Below are positions 18,116-26,399 of a DNA stretch of 64,000 bases, one piece after another. The stretch is from Microvenator marinus (GTDB taxonomy: Bacteria; Myxococcota_A; Bradymonadia; Bradymonadales; Bradymonadaceae), in assembly GCF_007993755.1 (NCBI RefSeq), contig NZ_CP042467.1, positions 2,070,001 to 2,134,000 on the forward strand, in the 5' to 3' direction. The notes under the pieces are model-generated. The model was not told where the DNA came from, did not search any database, and saw only the letters and a program-made list of their open reading frames with translations. Positions within the stretch are counted from its first letter, which is position 1. The number at the start of each line of letters is the position of its first letter. The translations under genes and the position numbers were made by a program.

Positions 18116-19200
18116 ATCAGGCCGTTAGACTTCAACACAAATCGACCAAGGCCTCGAATCTTCTTTGAAACCACGATTGGGGTGTCTAGCTCGATTCTAA
18201 TCTTCGGCTGAATATCTAAGACACTAGGCTCCAAGCCCTCAATCGCGAGCACTCGAGCAACCTGAGGCCCCAAATGCAGCTCGAGTTGGTTGAGTTCTTC
18301 AGGCAGACCAAAGAAGAGCGCCTTCGCCTCTAGATGAGGCGTGGTGTTCAGAGGAGCGTCGGAAAAGAAGATCTGTCCGCGGCTTGCGGGTCCGCTCAAC
18401 TTGAGGGCAAGTGAGTTGAGTCCCTGGTAGACCTGCTCGACCACCAATTCGCCCTGGTTGCTCTGCAGGACATCCCCGGCACAAACAGAGCCAGAGTAGA
18501 GTTCCGCAAAGATCTTTCCTTCGTATTGCCCAACAACCCCAAGGGCTGTGCCCAAGTCTGAGTCGGGCCGCGGGGCTTGGTCTTGGGTCAGGGCTTCGAT
18601 CAGAGTCGGTCCTTTAAACCATTCAAATCCGGTAGAATCAGGTGTCAGGTTCTGACCTAGCTTGGCGGAAATCGGGACTATTGAGACGTCTTCAACCCCA
18701 CTTTCCTCCCAGAATTCTAGAAACTCCGCCTTGAGCTGAAGGAATCTTCGGTCACCTTCGAAGAGATCGAGTTTGTTGATAGCAACCACAAACTCCTCGA
18801 CGCCTAGAAAGCGCAGAATATCTGCGTGCCGTCGCGTTTGCTCCTCGATGCCCGCATCGGCTCCAACGATGATCAGCCCCACGTCGGCTCTCGAGGCGCC
18901 CACGACCATGTGCCGCAAGTACTCAACATGACCGGGAACGTCCACAACGCGCCAGGTTTGATTTCCCTGCCGAAAGAAGTACTGGCTCGTGTCTACCGTA
19001 ATCTGAGCGTCCCTTTCCGCCTTCAAGGCATCCGAAAAGAAAGCCCATTCCATGCCCTTCTCCCGGGATTCGGAGGCTCTCTCGAGGGCCGCCTTGCGGT
19101 CATCCGGAACGGCCCCAAGTTTCCAGAGCAGATGACCTAATAACGTGGACTTTCCGTGGTCCACATGGCCGGTTATGGCGATCGTTCGGGATACCTTCAC
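18094..19200 (-). CDS. cysN: Sulfate adenylyltransferase subunit 1 (CysN-like GTPase)
   Basis: 368 residues. CysN is the GTPase that drives ATP sulfurylase CysD to form adenylyl sulfate (APS). The translational-GTPase motifs are intact: P-loop GHVDHGKS (residues 11-18), G3 DVPGH near 86 and G4 NKLD near 142. E. coli CysN has about 475 residues, so domains II and III after the G domain are shortened here; the frame shows no break. Its start overlaps the cysD stop by four bases. A bare EF-Tu-like GTPase would be the alternative, but pairing with cysD makes CysN the better call. No cysC, cysH or sulfite reductase gene lies nearby. Confidence 0.88.
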   Translation of the reverse strand: MKVSRTIAITGHVDHGKSTLLGHLLWKLGAVPDDRKAALERASESREKGMEWAFFSDALKAERDAQITVDTSQYFFRQGNQTWRVVDVPGHVEYLRHMVVGASRADVGLIIVGADAGIEEQTRRHADILRFLGVEEFVVAINKLDLFEGDRRFLQLKAEFLEFWEESGVEDVSIVPISAKLGQNLTPDSTGFEWFKGPTLIEALTQDQAPRPDSDLGTALGVVGQYEGKIFAELYSGSVCAGDVLQSNQGELVVEQVYQGLNSLALKLSGPASRGQIFFSDAPLNTTPHLEAKALFFGLPEELNQLELHLGPQVARVLAIEGLEPSVLDIQPKIRIELDTPIVVSKKIRGLGRFVLKSNGLIYAAGVV

Positions 19201-20003
19201 ATGTAGCCTCGGTTTCGAAGCTCCTCAAAGGCCGACTCTCGCTCCTTATCCTGGGCACGCCCATGCCTCTCGGAGCTCCGAAGAGCCTCGAGTTCTGCGA
19301 TGATCTCGGGCACAGTTTGGGCGTTTGAGTCGTGAGGAAAGGTGCAAGGCGCACAACCAAGGCTACGATATCTCTTCCCATCCTTAGAAAAGTAAAGATC
19401 GACCACAGGAATCGACTCCAGAAGGATGTAGCGCCAGACGTCTAACTCGGTCCAATCTAAGAGCGGATGCACCCTCATATGCCCGTTGGGAGGGCGAGTG
19501 TAGTGCCCCCAGATTTCGACGGGTTGGTCTGAGGGATTCCAGCGAGACTCCGAGTCGCGGGGCGAAAAGACGCGTTCTTTAGCTCGGGTGCCCTCCTCAT
19601 CCCTTCGAATCCCCAAGATCAGAGCGTCCCAACCGTGACTCGCCACTAGTCCCTTCAGAGGCTCACTCTTCAAAGCATTACAGCACTCTACCCGGCTCAG
19701 CTTGCCCGTCGGGTAGGTGTTGCCTTCCAAGAACTCGGGACTTGGCGGTGAGGTGACGAGATCAAGCTGCCATTGAGAGGCTAAATGGTCGCGAAAGGCG
19801 ATCATTTCGGAAAGCTTATACCGCGTATCCACATGGACACATGGGATAGGAACCTTGCCTAAGAACGCCTTTCGGATGAGCCAGAGTAGAACCGAGGAAT
19901 CCTTGCCCACGCTCCAGAGCAAGGCTGGCTTTTCAAAGCTAGCCCACGTCTCGCGAATAATCGCGATGCTTCTGTCTTCGAGCTCTCGGAGATAGGCGCT
20001 CAT
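19197..20003 (-). CDS. cysD: Sulfate adenylyltransferase subunit 2 (CysD-like)
   Basis: 268 residues, slightly short of the usual 300. It catalyses adenylylation of sulfate by ATP, forming APS. The PP-loop reads SVGKDSSV (residues 31-38; SGGKDS in many family members), followed by HVDTRYKLSEM near 57, GIRRDEEGTRAKER near 120 and LDWTELDVWRYI near 170. The C-terminal RYRSLGCAPCT places it in the CAPC-containing CysD/NodP branch. It is coupled to cysN by an overlap and lies 16 bases after a Cys-rich lipoprotein gene. APS could serve assimilation or, via PAPS, sulfation of surface polymers; the window does not decide. Confidence 0.92.
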   Translation of the reverse strand: MSAYLRELEDRSIAIIRETWASFEKPALLWSVGKDSSVLLWLIRKAFLGKVPIPCVHVDTRYKLSEMIAFRDHLASQWQLDLVTSPPSPEFLEGNTYPTGKLSRVECCNALKSEPLKGLVASHGWDALILGIRRDEEGTRAKERVFSPRDSESRWNPSDQPVEIWGHYTRPPNGHMRVHPLLDWTELDVWRYILLESIPVVDLYFSKDGKRYRSLGCAPCTFPHDSNAQTVPEIIAELEALRSSERHGRAQDKERESAFEELRNRGYM

Positions 20004-20019
20004 GATTCCTTGGGTGAGA

Positions 20020-21057
20020 TCACTGGAAGCAGACTCCAGGTAAGGTTCGGCAGAAGCCGTTATCGCAAATTCCGCTTACACACTGAGAGCTTGAGGTACA
20101 CGGAGCAGCGCCCGAGCGCAATGACTGGCAGGTGTTTTCGACCGAATCACAATGCCCCGAATAACAGAGTCCGGGCTCACACGACTCGCCTAAGCCGACT
20201 TGCGCCTGACACACTCCGCCAACACATTGGGCGTTGTAGGCGCAACGTTGCACCTGATTGCATTCCTCGCCGACCCCAACCACTTGAGGTCCCTGGCAGG
20301 TTCCCTGGTTGCACCATGCCCCTAGCCTGCAGGGGTTTTCATCATCGCACGACTCACCCGGTAGTCGCCGTGCCACACAAATCCCGTCTACGCACCGGTC
20401 GAGAGGCGAGCATCGAAGGTCGGTATCGCCAAGGCATGGTCCACCCGTCTCAGAGACGGTCTTGCACTCACCGCAGAAGGTCGTGTCCAAGACACAGGTC
20501 GTTCCCGCGTCGCACACAAACGAGCCGATGCCAGGCGCACAATCGCCCCCGGCCTCCACGAGTCCATCCCAAACTTGGTCACATCCGAAGTCGAGGTCGA
20601 AGACCTGCTGGTCGCACGCAACCTGCTCCAAGTGAGTTTCGCATTGGCTCAGGCCTTCGGCACTCAGGCGCAACAAGCCGGCCTCTTCGTGTGCGATATA
20701 ATGAGGCTCATAGACGGCGTTACACGAAGCATCGAAGAGCTCTAAACACTCCTCCATGGTATCAGCCGCGATCCGTCCGCATCGCAAGTAATAGTCACAG
20801 AACATGTTCGCGCTGAGTTCGCAGTAGTTCTCAGCCACCACGTCGAGCGCGGGAGGTAAATCAACCTCAGCGTCATCGGCCATGTCGAGGTCTTGCGAAA
20901 GATCGTTCCCGTCATCGCCCTGGTCCATCTGATCACCCTGGTCCGGCTCAGTGGTGCCGGTATCAGCAGGCATATCGACACCGAGGTCTGGTGTCGTCTG
21001 GGTGGTATCCGAGCCGCAGCCAGCGAGTAGCAAAAGTACAAATACAAACTTCTTCAT
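20020..21057 (-). CDS. Cys-rich secreted lipoprotein
   Basis: 345 residues. Signal peptide with lipobox (LLLLAGC, Cys14), then a low-complexity acidic linker of Asp, Gln, Met and Gly up to about residue 65, then a helical-looking region and a C-terminal half with about twenty cysteines in spaced pairs (CDAGTTCV, CVDGICV, CNQGTCQ, CVGGVCQ). Such Cys knots resemble Dickkopf/EGF-like repeats of unknown role in delta-group lipoproteins. I do not recognise a specific function. It lies 16 bases upstream of cysD on the same strand, but a functional link is doubtful. Confidence 0.75.
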   Translation of the reverse strand: MKKFVFVLLLLAGCGSDTTQTTPDLGVDMPADTGTTEPDQGDQMDQGDDGNDLSQDLDMADDAEVDLPPALDVVAENYCELSANMFCDYYLRCGRIAADTMEECLELFDASCNAVYEPHYIAHEEAGLLRLSAEGLSQCETHLEQVACDQQVFDLDFGCDQVWDGLVEAGGDCAPGIGSFVCDAGTTCVLDTTFCGECKTVSETGGPCLGDTDLRCSPLDRCVDGICVARRLPGESCDDENPCRLGAWCNQGTCQGPQVVGVGEECNQVQRCAYNAQCVGGVCQAQVGLGESCEPGLCYSGHCDSVENTCQSLRSGAAPCTSSSQCVSGICDNGFCRTLPGVCFQ

Positions 21058-21132
21058 TTGGAACTCCGCACCGTTAAGACGCGGCCTGCTTAACAGCGGA
21101 TCGGCGCCGCCGCAACACCCTGTAAAGAAGAG

Positions 21133-22530
21133 TTACTCAAAAAGGTGGAAGTACATTCTCTCGAATGCTGTGGCCTTGACGTAGCTGACATCCCAAAGCT
21201 CCGCGAACGAGGCGAATGGCCGATTTTCGCGGATGACGACGATATTCGCGGCCGCTCTAGAGTCGAGGCCAACTTCGAAGTCGAGTTGGTCTTGGGTGGC
21301 GGTGTTGGCGAGTTCGAGGATGCGGTTGACCACAGGACGGCATTGCGCATTTACGACGCCGTTATCGTCAAACTCCACCGGGCATCGCCCAGTCTTGTAG
21401 AGGTAATCGTACATCTTCATGACGCTGACAGGACCGATATAGGGCACGTCTTTGAGCTGTTGGAGCGTGTTGAATGGCGTGGTTCTGCGAGTGTCCACGA
21501 TGATTTGGGCAGCGCGGATATCGAGGCCAACCCAGATGTCGAGCTCTTCAAACGTCGCCGTATTTGCAAGCTCCAACATTTGGTGGACCACTGGCTCACA
21601 CGTATCGAGCACATCGCCATCGCGGGTTTCTTCGTCGCACCTCGCAGCCGTGTAATCATTGAAGTCCGGGTAGAAGAACGATGCACCACGACGATCGATA
21701 TCGCTCAGCGTCAGGGCCCAGTCGCCCTTTCCGTTGCACTGAGGATAGTGCATCACCGACGTGGCGTCATATGTGGTGATGGGTCGATAGTCGTCTCCTT
21801 CACGGCAAAAATAGGCATTGGCTTCGTCGCGGATATGTTCGTGGCGGAATCCGAGTACATGGCCTATCTCGTGGCGAAGCACACCTTGAAGCGTGTAGTC
21901 GCCTTCGATGGTGTCGCTCTCGGCCATGCGGTCGTGCTCGTCCATGGCGATGATGACTTCCCGCTTCTCTCTTTCTTTGTAGTTCGGGAAGAAGGCGCGC
22001 GCGATATAGCTCGCGAAAGGGTCATCGCCCGGCCGGACGTTGAAAACAACCTGGGCATTGCGTGTGCTGCATCGTGCGTCATGCTCCGTGGCATAGACGA
22101 GGTCGACATCCGCAATCTCTTCCCATTCCTCAACGGCGGCGTTGAACGCTTGTACGACCTCAGCCTTTCTCTCGCCAAAATCGTCTGAGATGCAGTAACG
22201 GAGGTCGAATCGCTCGGTCCGGTCCCAGATAGCATCCACAGCAGAGGTGTTCATGACGGTCAGGCCCTGAACCAGACCTCGTCGTGAGTAGTAGTACTCT
22301 TGAAGTGCTTCTTCGCCCCAGATTGGAACGTCACCCTGAACGATACACGCACCACCTTCTTCGCAGTATAACCCTGCACGAAACTCTTCGTATGTTGGCG
22401 CGAGTCCTGAGTCGACCTGGTCTCCTTTGCCACCACCAGTGGGTTGAACACTCTCGGTCGGTGCATCCGTTTCCTCGGCGCAGCTAACGGCGAGAAGACT
22501 TAGAAAGAGGACGATAAGCGATTTTTGCAT
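21133..22530 (-). CDS. Astacin-like metalloprotease lipoprotein with two C-terminal helix-hairpin-helix repeats
   Basis: 465 residues from the ATG at 22530, which opens a lipoprotein signal (LLAVSC, Cys17). The catalytic zinc site HEIGHVLGFRHEH lies near residue 215, and the Met-turn SVMHYPQC near 255 is the SxMHY of the astacin family; both are intact. The C-terminus carries two tandem repeats of about 65 residues, each beginning with Cys and then (V)ELANTAT...VGLD.RAA.NIV, resembling the ComEA-type helix-hairpin-helix fold that usually binds DNA. A secreted peptidase carrying such repeats is unusual. It should act outside the cytoplasmic membrane. Divergent from the repeat-rich lipoprotein at 22810. 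Confidence 0.85.
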   Translation of the reverse strand: MQKSLIVLFLSLLAVSCAEETDAPTESVQPTGGGKGDQVDSGLAPTYEEFRAGLYCEEGGACIVQGDVPIWGEEALQEYYYSRRGLVQGLTVMNTSAVDAIWDRTERFDLRYCISDDFGERKAEVVQAFNAAVEEWEEIADVDLVYATEHDARCSTRNAQVVFNVRPGDDPFASYIARAFFPNYKEREKREVIIAMDEHDRMAESDTIEGDYTLQGVLRHEIGHVLGFRHEHIRDEANAYFCREGDDYRPITTYDATSVMHYPQCNGKGDWALTLSDIDRRGASFFYPDFNDYTAARCDEETRDGDVLDTCEPVVHQMLELANTATFEELDIWVGLDIRAAQIIVDTRRTTPFNTLQQLKDVPYIGPVSVMKMYDYLYKTGRCPVEFDDNGVVNAQCRPVVNRILELANTATQDQLDFEVGLDSRAAANIVVIRENRPFASFAELWDVSYVKATAFERMYFHLFE

Positions 22531-22680
22531 ACTAAGACTCCAAACACTTTGGTCGAGCAAATCTTCTTCAAGAAGCGTACCACTCACAGAGAACCTAGCG
22601 ATTCCGGGCCTTCAGCCGTTCGGTCTCCAATCAAGCACTGGCTATTGGAAGCCCGAGGCGCCCCTTCAGAGGCTCAAAGC

Positions 22681-22696
22681 GGCAAGTATACTTGCC
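22681..22696. repeat. 16-bp perfect palindrome in divergent intergenic region
   Basis: GGCAAGTATACTTGCC is a perfect palindrome about 113 bases before the start at 22810 and 150 before the divergent start at 22530. Its 14-bp core is identical to that at 2526-2539. In this 279-base intergenic region (22531-22809) it is the only clear signal and could bind a dimeric regulator of either gene. Confidence 0.55.
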
Positions 22697-22809
22697 ACTC
22701 AGTGTATTCAAAGTGTGTACGGTTTTGGCGGCCCCAATTCTCCAAAGACTTCGGATTTCTATTAGACTCGCAGAAGAGAAACCAATTTTCTACGACACGA
22801 GAGGTCTAC

Positions 22810-25611
22810 ATGAAGCGGGTCCTAGCCCTTGCTCTTTGTTTCACAGTACTCGCCTTACAGGCGTGCGGTGATTCAACGAGCGGAACGAATCAGAATAATC
22901 AACCAGGTACCAACAACACCACGGGGACCAACAACCCGCCTGGGACCAACAACCCGGCTGGAACAAACAACCAAACCATTGATCCCGGTGCGGATAACGA
23001 CAATGACGGAATCATCAATTCTGAGGACAACTGTCCGGGTGATGCGAATCCGAATCAAGAAGACGCAGATGGCGACTCGATTGGTGATGCTTGCGACAAT
23101 TGCCCAGGGGTAGCGAATTTCGATCAGGCCGACGAAGACCAAGATGGGGTGGGCGATGCGTGCGCCGATATCATCGACCCGACGGGCGACGATGATGGGG
23201 ACGGAGTGCTCAATGGATTGGACAACTGCCCAGATGTGGCAAACCCCGACCAGACGGATTCGGACAACGACCTGAGCGGAGATGCCTGTGATAACTGCCC
23301 AACCGTAGCCAATTTTGACCAAGCCGACTCGGACGGAGACGGCGAAGGAGACGCCTGCGATGGCCTTCTCGACCCGAACGCCGATGAAGACCAAGACGGC
23401 GTGACGAACGGAAATGACAACTGTCCTACCGTTGAGAATGCTGACCAACTCGATACCGATGGCGATGGCGTGGGAGATGCCTGCGATAACTGCCCGATCG
23501 TTGCGAACTTCGACCAGGCAGACACGAGCCAAAACGGCGTCGGCGATGCGTGTTCTGACGAGGACACAGACCAGGACACGGTGCCTGACCGAATCGACAA
23601 TTGCCCCGAAGAGCCAAACACAGACCAGGGCGATATTGATGGTGATGGTGTTGGCGACGCTTGCGATAATTGCGGCTTCGTTGCGAATGCAGACCAGGCT
23701 GATTCAGACGGGGACGGGACCGGCGATGCATGCACCTTCATCGATACGGACCAAGACGGCGTCACAGACGATAATGACAACTGCGTGGATGTCGCAAACC
23801 CAGACCAGACCGACCGAGACCTCGATGGTGTGGGCGATGCGTGCGATAACTGCCCGTTTATCCCTAACGTCCTCCAGGAAGATGCGGACGCCAATGGAAC
23901 GGGCGACGCCTGTGAAGGAGCGGATACGGACGGCGACGGCTGGCCTGACTTCGCGGACAACTGCCCTGTGGACTCAAACGCCGACCAACTCGATGTAGAT
24001 GGCGACGGCATCGGTGACGTGTGCGATAACTGCGTGATTGTCGCGAACGATGACCAGCTTGATACCGACGGCGACGGAGAAGGCGACCTCTGCGAAGGGT
24101 TCAACTCCCCCGCCCCAACGGATCGTCAAAGCTTCTGGGATAAATGCGATGATGGAACCTACTCCGCGTCCAACTGTACAACTGAGTGTAATGACGGGAT
24201 TGATAACGACGGCGATGGCTTGATCGACATTCAAGATCCAGGCTGTGTGAGTCCTTGTGATTCGAGCGAAGACGAACTGGTCTCCGGCAACACCCCTACC
24301 TGTATATCGGGGGATAACTCGTGTTTTGATTCCAATCCTCGCTGCCGCCAGGAGTGCCTCTTTGACGGCGATTCCGGATCCGGAAATGACGCCACGGATT
24401 GTGAGCCGCCAGCAGGATGTGATTGCTACGGCTGCTGCGGCGAAGGAAGTTGCCAAGACGGCACGTGCCGAGGCAGCGCGTGTACGGTAGATGCCGATTG
24501 CGGTGCGCAACAGGTTTGCGTTGACACAAACTCGGACGCAACTGCTGACTCATGTGCTCCGAGTTGCGCAAACGGTAACGATTGCCCACTTGGGTCCACA
24601 TGCACCAATGGTGCGTGCTCCTTGAGCGCGTGCACCACCGATTCAGATTGCGGCACATTCATCCTCGATGGCTCGGGCTGCGCCAAAAACCTCGACTGCT
24701 ACAACTCAGGTTGTGGCGTCTGTGTGAACTTGAGCTCGCGTGCCTGCACCATGGACACAGACTGCTATATCGACGGAATGGACCGCGGCGGCTCATGTAT
24801 CAACGGACAGTGTGCGTGTGGCCAAGAGTTCTGCGAAGCTTGTCCTGAACAATGCGACGGGGTGGACAATAACTGCGACGGAGACGTGGACGAAGTCTGT
24901 ACACCCAACTGCGTTCCTACAGTCGAGATCTGTGACGGAGTAGACAATGATTGTGACGGAGAAGTCGACGAGGGCTGCGGTGGATGTACGCTCGAGGTCT
25001 GCGACGGTGTCGACAACGACTGCGATATGGTTGTTGACGAAGGATGCCCGACCTGTGTGCCAAGTGCAGAAATCTGCGACGGCCAAGACAACGACTGCGA
25101 CAATCAAGTCGACGAGGGCTGCCCTGTTTGTGTGCCGTCCCCGGAACTCTGCAACAACGTTGACGACGATTGTGATGGTGAAGTGGACGAGGATTGCACG
25201 TCGTGTACTCCAGAAGCAGAAGTCTGTGATGGCGTGGATAACGATTGCGACGGAGACGTAGACGAAGGATGCGCCACATGTGTGCCTTCACTCGAAATCT
25301 GTGACGGCGTAGATAACGATTGTGACGGAGACATCGATGAAGGCTGCTCCACGTGTGTGCCCACCGCTGAACTCTGCGACGGCGAAGACAACGACTGTGA
25401 CGGTAATGTTGACGAAGGCTGCCCGAACTGCACCTTCGACGGTCAAACATGTGCCGCGAACGACGATTGCTGCAGCGGCTACTGTAACCCCGACACCTTG
25501 ATCTGTGGCGACGAGCCAAATCAATGCTCGGGCCAGCTACAGGATTGCACCACAACCGCAGATTGCTGCTCAGGCCTTATCTGTGGCGGAGGCCTTTGCA
25601 TCCTGCTCTGA
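22810..25611 (+). CDS. Large lipoprotein with thrombospondin type 3 and MopE-like Ca/metal-binding repeats
   Basis: 933 residues from the ATG at 22810, which gives a lipoprotein signal (LALQAC, Cys near 18); the open frame extends further upstream but without a signal. After an Asn/Thr/Gly-rich linker (to about residue 58) come twelve thrombospondin type 3 repeats (to about 428), each of the form DNCP..N.DQ.D.D.DG.GDAC, which chelate calcium. A Cys-rich middle follows, then eight units of CDGVDNDCDGEVDEGC type (about 682-871), the motif of MopE-like metal-binding proteins, and a short Cys-rich end. It is probably a cell-surface or extracellular scaffold whose fold depends on calcium. Adhesion is a plausible but unproven role. 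Confidence 0.88.
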   Translation: MKRVLALALCFTVLALQACGDSTSGTNQNNQPGTNNTTGTNNPPGTNNPAGTNNQTIDPGADNDNDGIINSEDNCPGDANPNQEDADGDSIGDACDNCPGVANFDQADEDQDGVGDACADIIDPTGDDDGDGVLNGLDNCPDVANPDQTDSDNDLSGDACDNCPTVANFDQADSDGDGEGDACDGLLDPNADEDQDGVTNGNDNCPTVENADQLDTDGDGVGDACDNCPIVANFDQADTSQNGVGDACSDEDTDQDTVPDRIDNCPEEPNTDQGDIDGDGVGDACDNCGFVANADQADSDGDGTGDACTFIDTDQDGVTDDNDNCVDVANPDQTDRDLDGVGDACDNCPFIPNVLQEDADANGTGDACEGADTDGDGWPDFADNCPVDSNADQLDVDGDGIGDVCDNCVIVANDDQLDTDGDGEGDLCEGFNSPAPTDRQSFWDKCDDGTYSASNCTTECNDGIDNDGDGLIDIQDPGCVSPCDSSEDELVSGNTPTCISGDNSCFDSNPRCRQECLFDGDSGSGNDATDCEPPAGCDCYGCCGEGSCQDGTCRGSACTVDADCGAQQVCVDTNSDATADSCAPSCANGNDCPLGSTCTNGACSLSACTTDSDCGTFILDGSGCAKNLDCYNSGCGVCVNLSSRACTMDTDCYIDGMDRGGSCINGQCACGQEFCEACPEQCDGVDNNCDGDVDEVCTPNCVPTVEICDGVDNDCDGEVDEGCGGCTLEVCDGVDNDCDMVVDEGCPTCVPSAEICDGQDNDCDNQVDEGCPVCVPSPELCNNVDDDCDGEVDEDCTSCTPEAEVCDGVDNDCDGDVDEGCATCVPSLEICDGVDNDCDGDIDEGCSTCVPTAELCDGEDNDCDGNVDEGCPNCTFDGQTCAANDDCCSGYCNPDTLICGDEPNQCSGQLQDCTTTADCCSGLICGGGLCILL
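22987..24093 (+). repeat. Twelve thrombospondin type 3 repeat units
   Basis: In-frame tandem coding repeats of about 69-90 bases. The units vary in sequence but keep DNC...DQ.D and GDAC, indicating old, diverged duplications rather than a recent expansion. Confidence 0.85.
24853..25422 (+). repeat. Eight MopE-like CDGxDNDCDGxVDEGC repeat units
   Basis: In-frame units of about 75 bases, each with 16 conserved residues and a linker ending in a CVPS/CVPT-type segment. They are closer to one another than the thrombospondin units. Confidence 0.85.
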
Positions 25612-25616
25612 TTCGC

Positions 25617-26399
25617 TCAGGGCTTTGGCAAAGTCGGTAGAACCGTGAGCCGCCCAGACTCTAGCATCGCTGGAATCTGTGGCGGCTCTTTTACTAGAGA
25701 AAAGAGATTGGCCAGGGCTGGATCTTTAGACTCGACCTCGATCACACGAAAACCCGGGATTTGACTCGCGCGCCATGGCTCACATGGCTCGCACTCGTCC
25801 CCCACAAAAATGAGCTTGAGTGCAGGCTCTTCTTCTAAGCCAAAATCTTCCAATTTAGGGCGAACGGCGAGAGCCCAACGCGTCATTCGGTCACGCTGCA
25901 AGCGCCCCATCTGAATCTTGTCGGCACCGGGCACGCCCTTGAGCTGCTCCTTTAAGAGTGCCATTTGCTCGGCGAGCTCTTTTTCGGCATCGGACTCGGG
26001 ATGTTCTTCAGCGAGCGCGTAAGCCCTGCTTTGAACGAGCCGGCCAGCCCAATCAGCACTTGCTCCGGCCCATGCCCTGAGAACGGCCGCGTCGCGTGGC
26101 TCGACCCGGGCCTTCTCATCCACATGGAAGTTAACGGCCCACTCCGCCCCTTCAGGAAGCACCGGAGTAGCCTCTGAGTTGAAGACGAGCACGCCAAACG
26201 CAGTAACCGCATGAATCTCACCCGGTTCTGTCGTGGCCCTCGCTCCAGACTCATCGAAGAAAATATAACGTGTGCCCGGCTCTAACTTGAGCTCAGGAAG
26301 CTCCCACGAGCCCTGCTCCGTCGCCACTTTGACGTCGGAAGACTTGCACCCCACAAGAGTCAGGCCAAGGGCCATCAAGATTGCGCTAGTTCGTCCCAC
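25617..26399 (-). CDS. Lipoprotein of unknown function with CxxC segment
   Basis: 260 residues from a GTG at 26399 that gives a lipoprotein signal (MGRTSAILMALGLTLVGC). It overlaps the end of the M20 dipeptidase gene by 25 bases, so the two are probably cotranscribed. The middle holds a charged, probably helical region (about 115-180). Near residue 203, GDECEPCEPW resembles the start of a thioredoxin-like active site, followed by a strand-like stretch and VLPTLP, which recalls the cis-Pro loop. A degenerate thioredoxin fold is possible, but I would not call it a disulfide oxidoreductase on this evidence. An internal ATG at 26375 would leave a signal lacking a positive N-region. Confidence 0.6.
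   Translation of the reverse strand: MGRTSAILMALGLTLVGCKSSDVKVATEQGSWELPELKLEPGTRYIFFDESGARATTEPGEIHAVTAFGVLVFNSEATPVLPEGAEWAVNFHVDEKARVEPRDAAVLRAWAGASADWAGRLVQSRAYALAEEHPESDAEKELAEQMALLKEQLKGVPGADKIQMGRLQRDRMTRWALAVRPKLEDFGLEEEPALKLIFVGDECEPCEPWRASQIPGFRVIEVESKDPALANLFSLVKEPPQIPAMLESGRLTVLPTLPKP

Noticed and set aside
22873-24104. Long open frames on the minus strand through the repeat region
   Set aside because: They arise from the biased codons of the Asp/Gly/Cys repeats on the plus strand; they are low-complexity Ser/Pro or Val/Ile repeats without start context.
22987-25422. CRISPR-like direct repeats
   Set aside because: The repeats are in frame, diverged and protein-coding with no constant repeat/variable spacer pattern.
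24917-25555. Arg/His-rich open frame antisense to the MopE-like repeats
   Set aside because: A shadow of the repeated coding sequence, with no plausible protein family.
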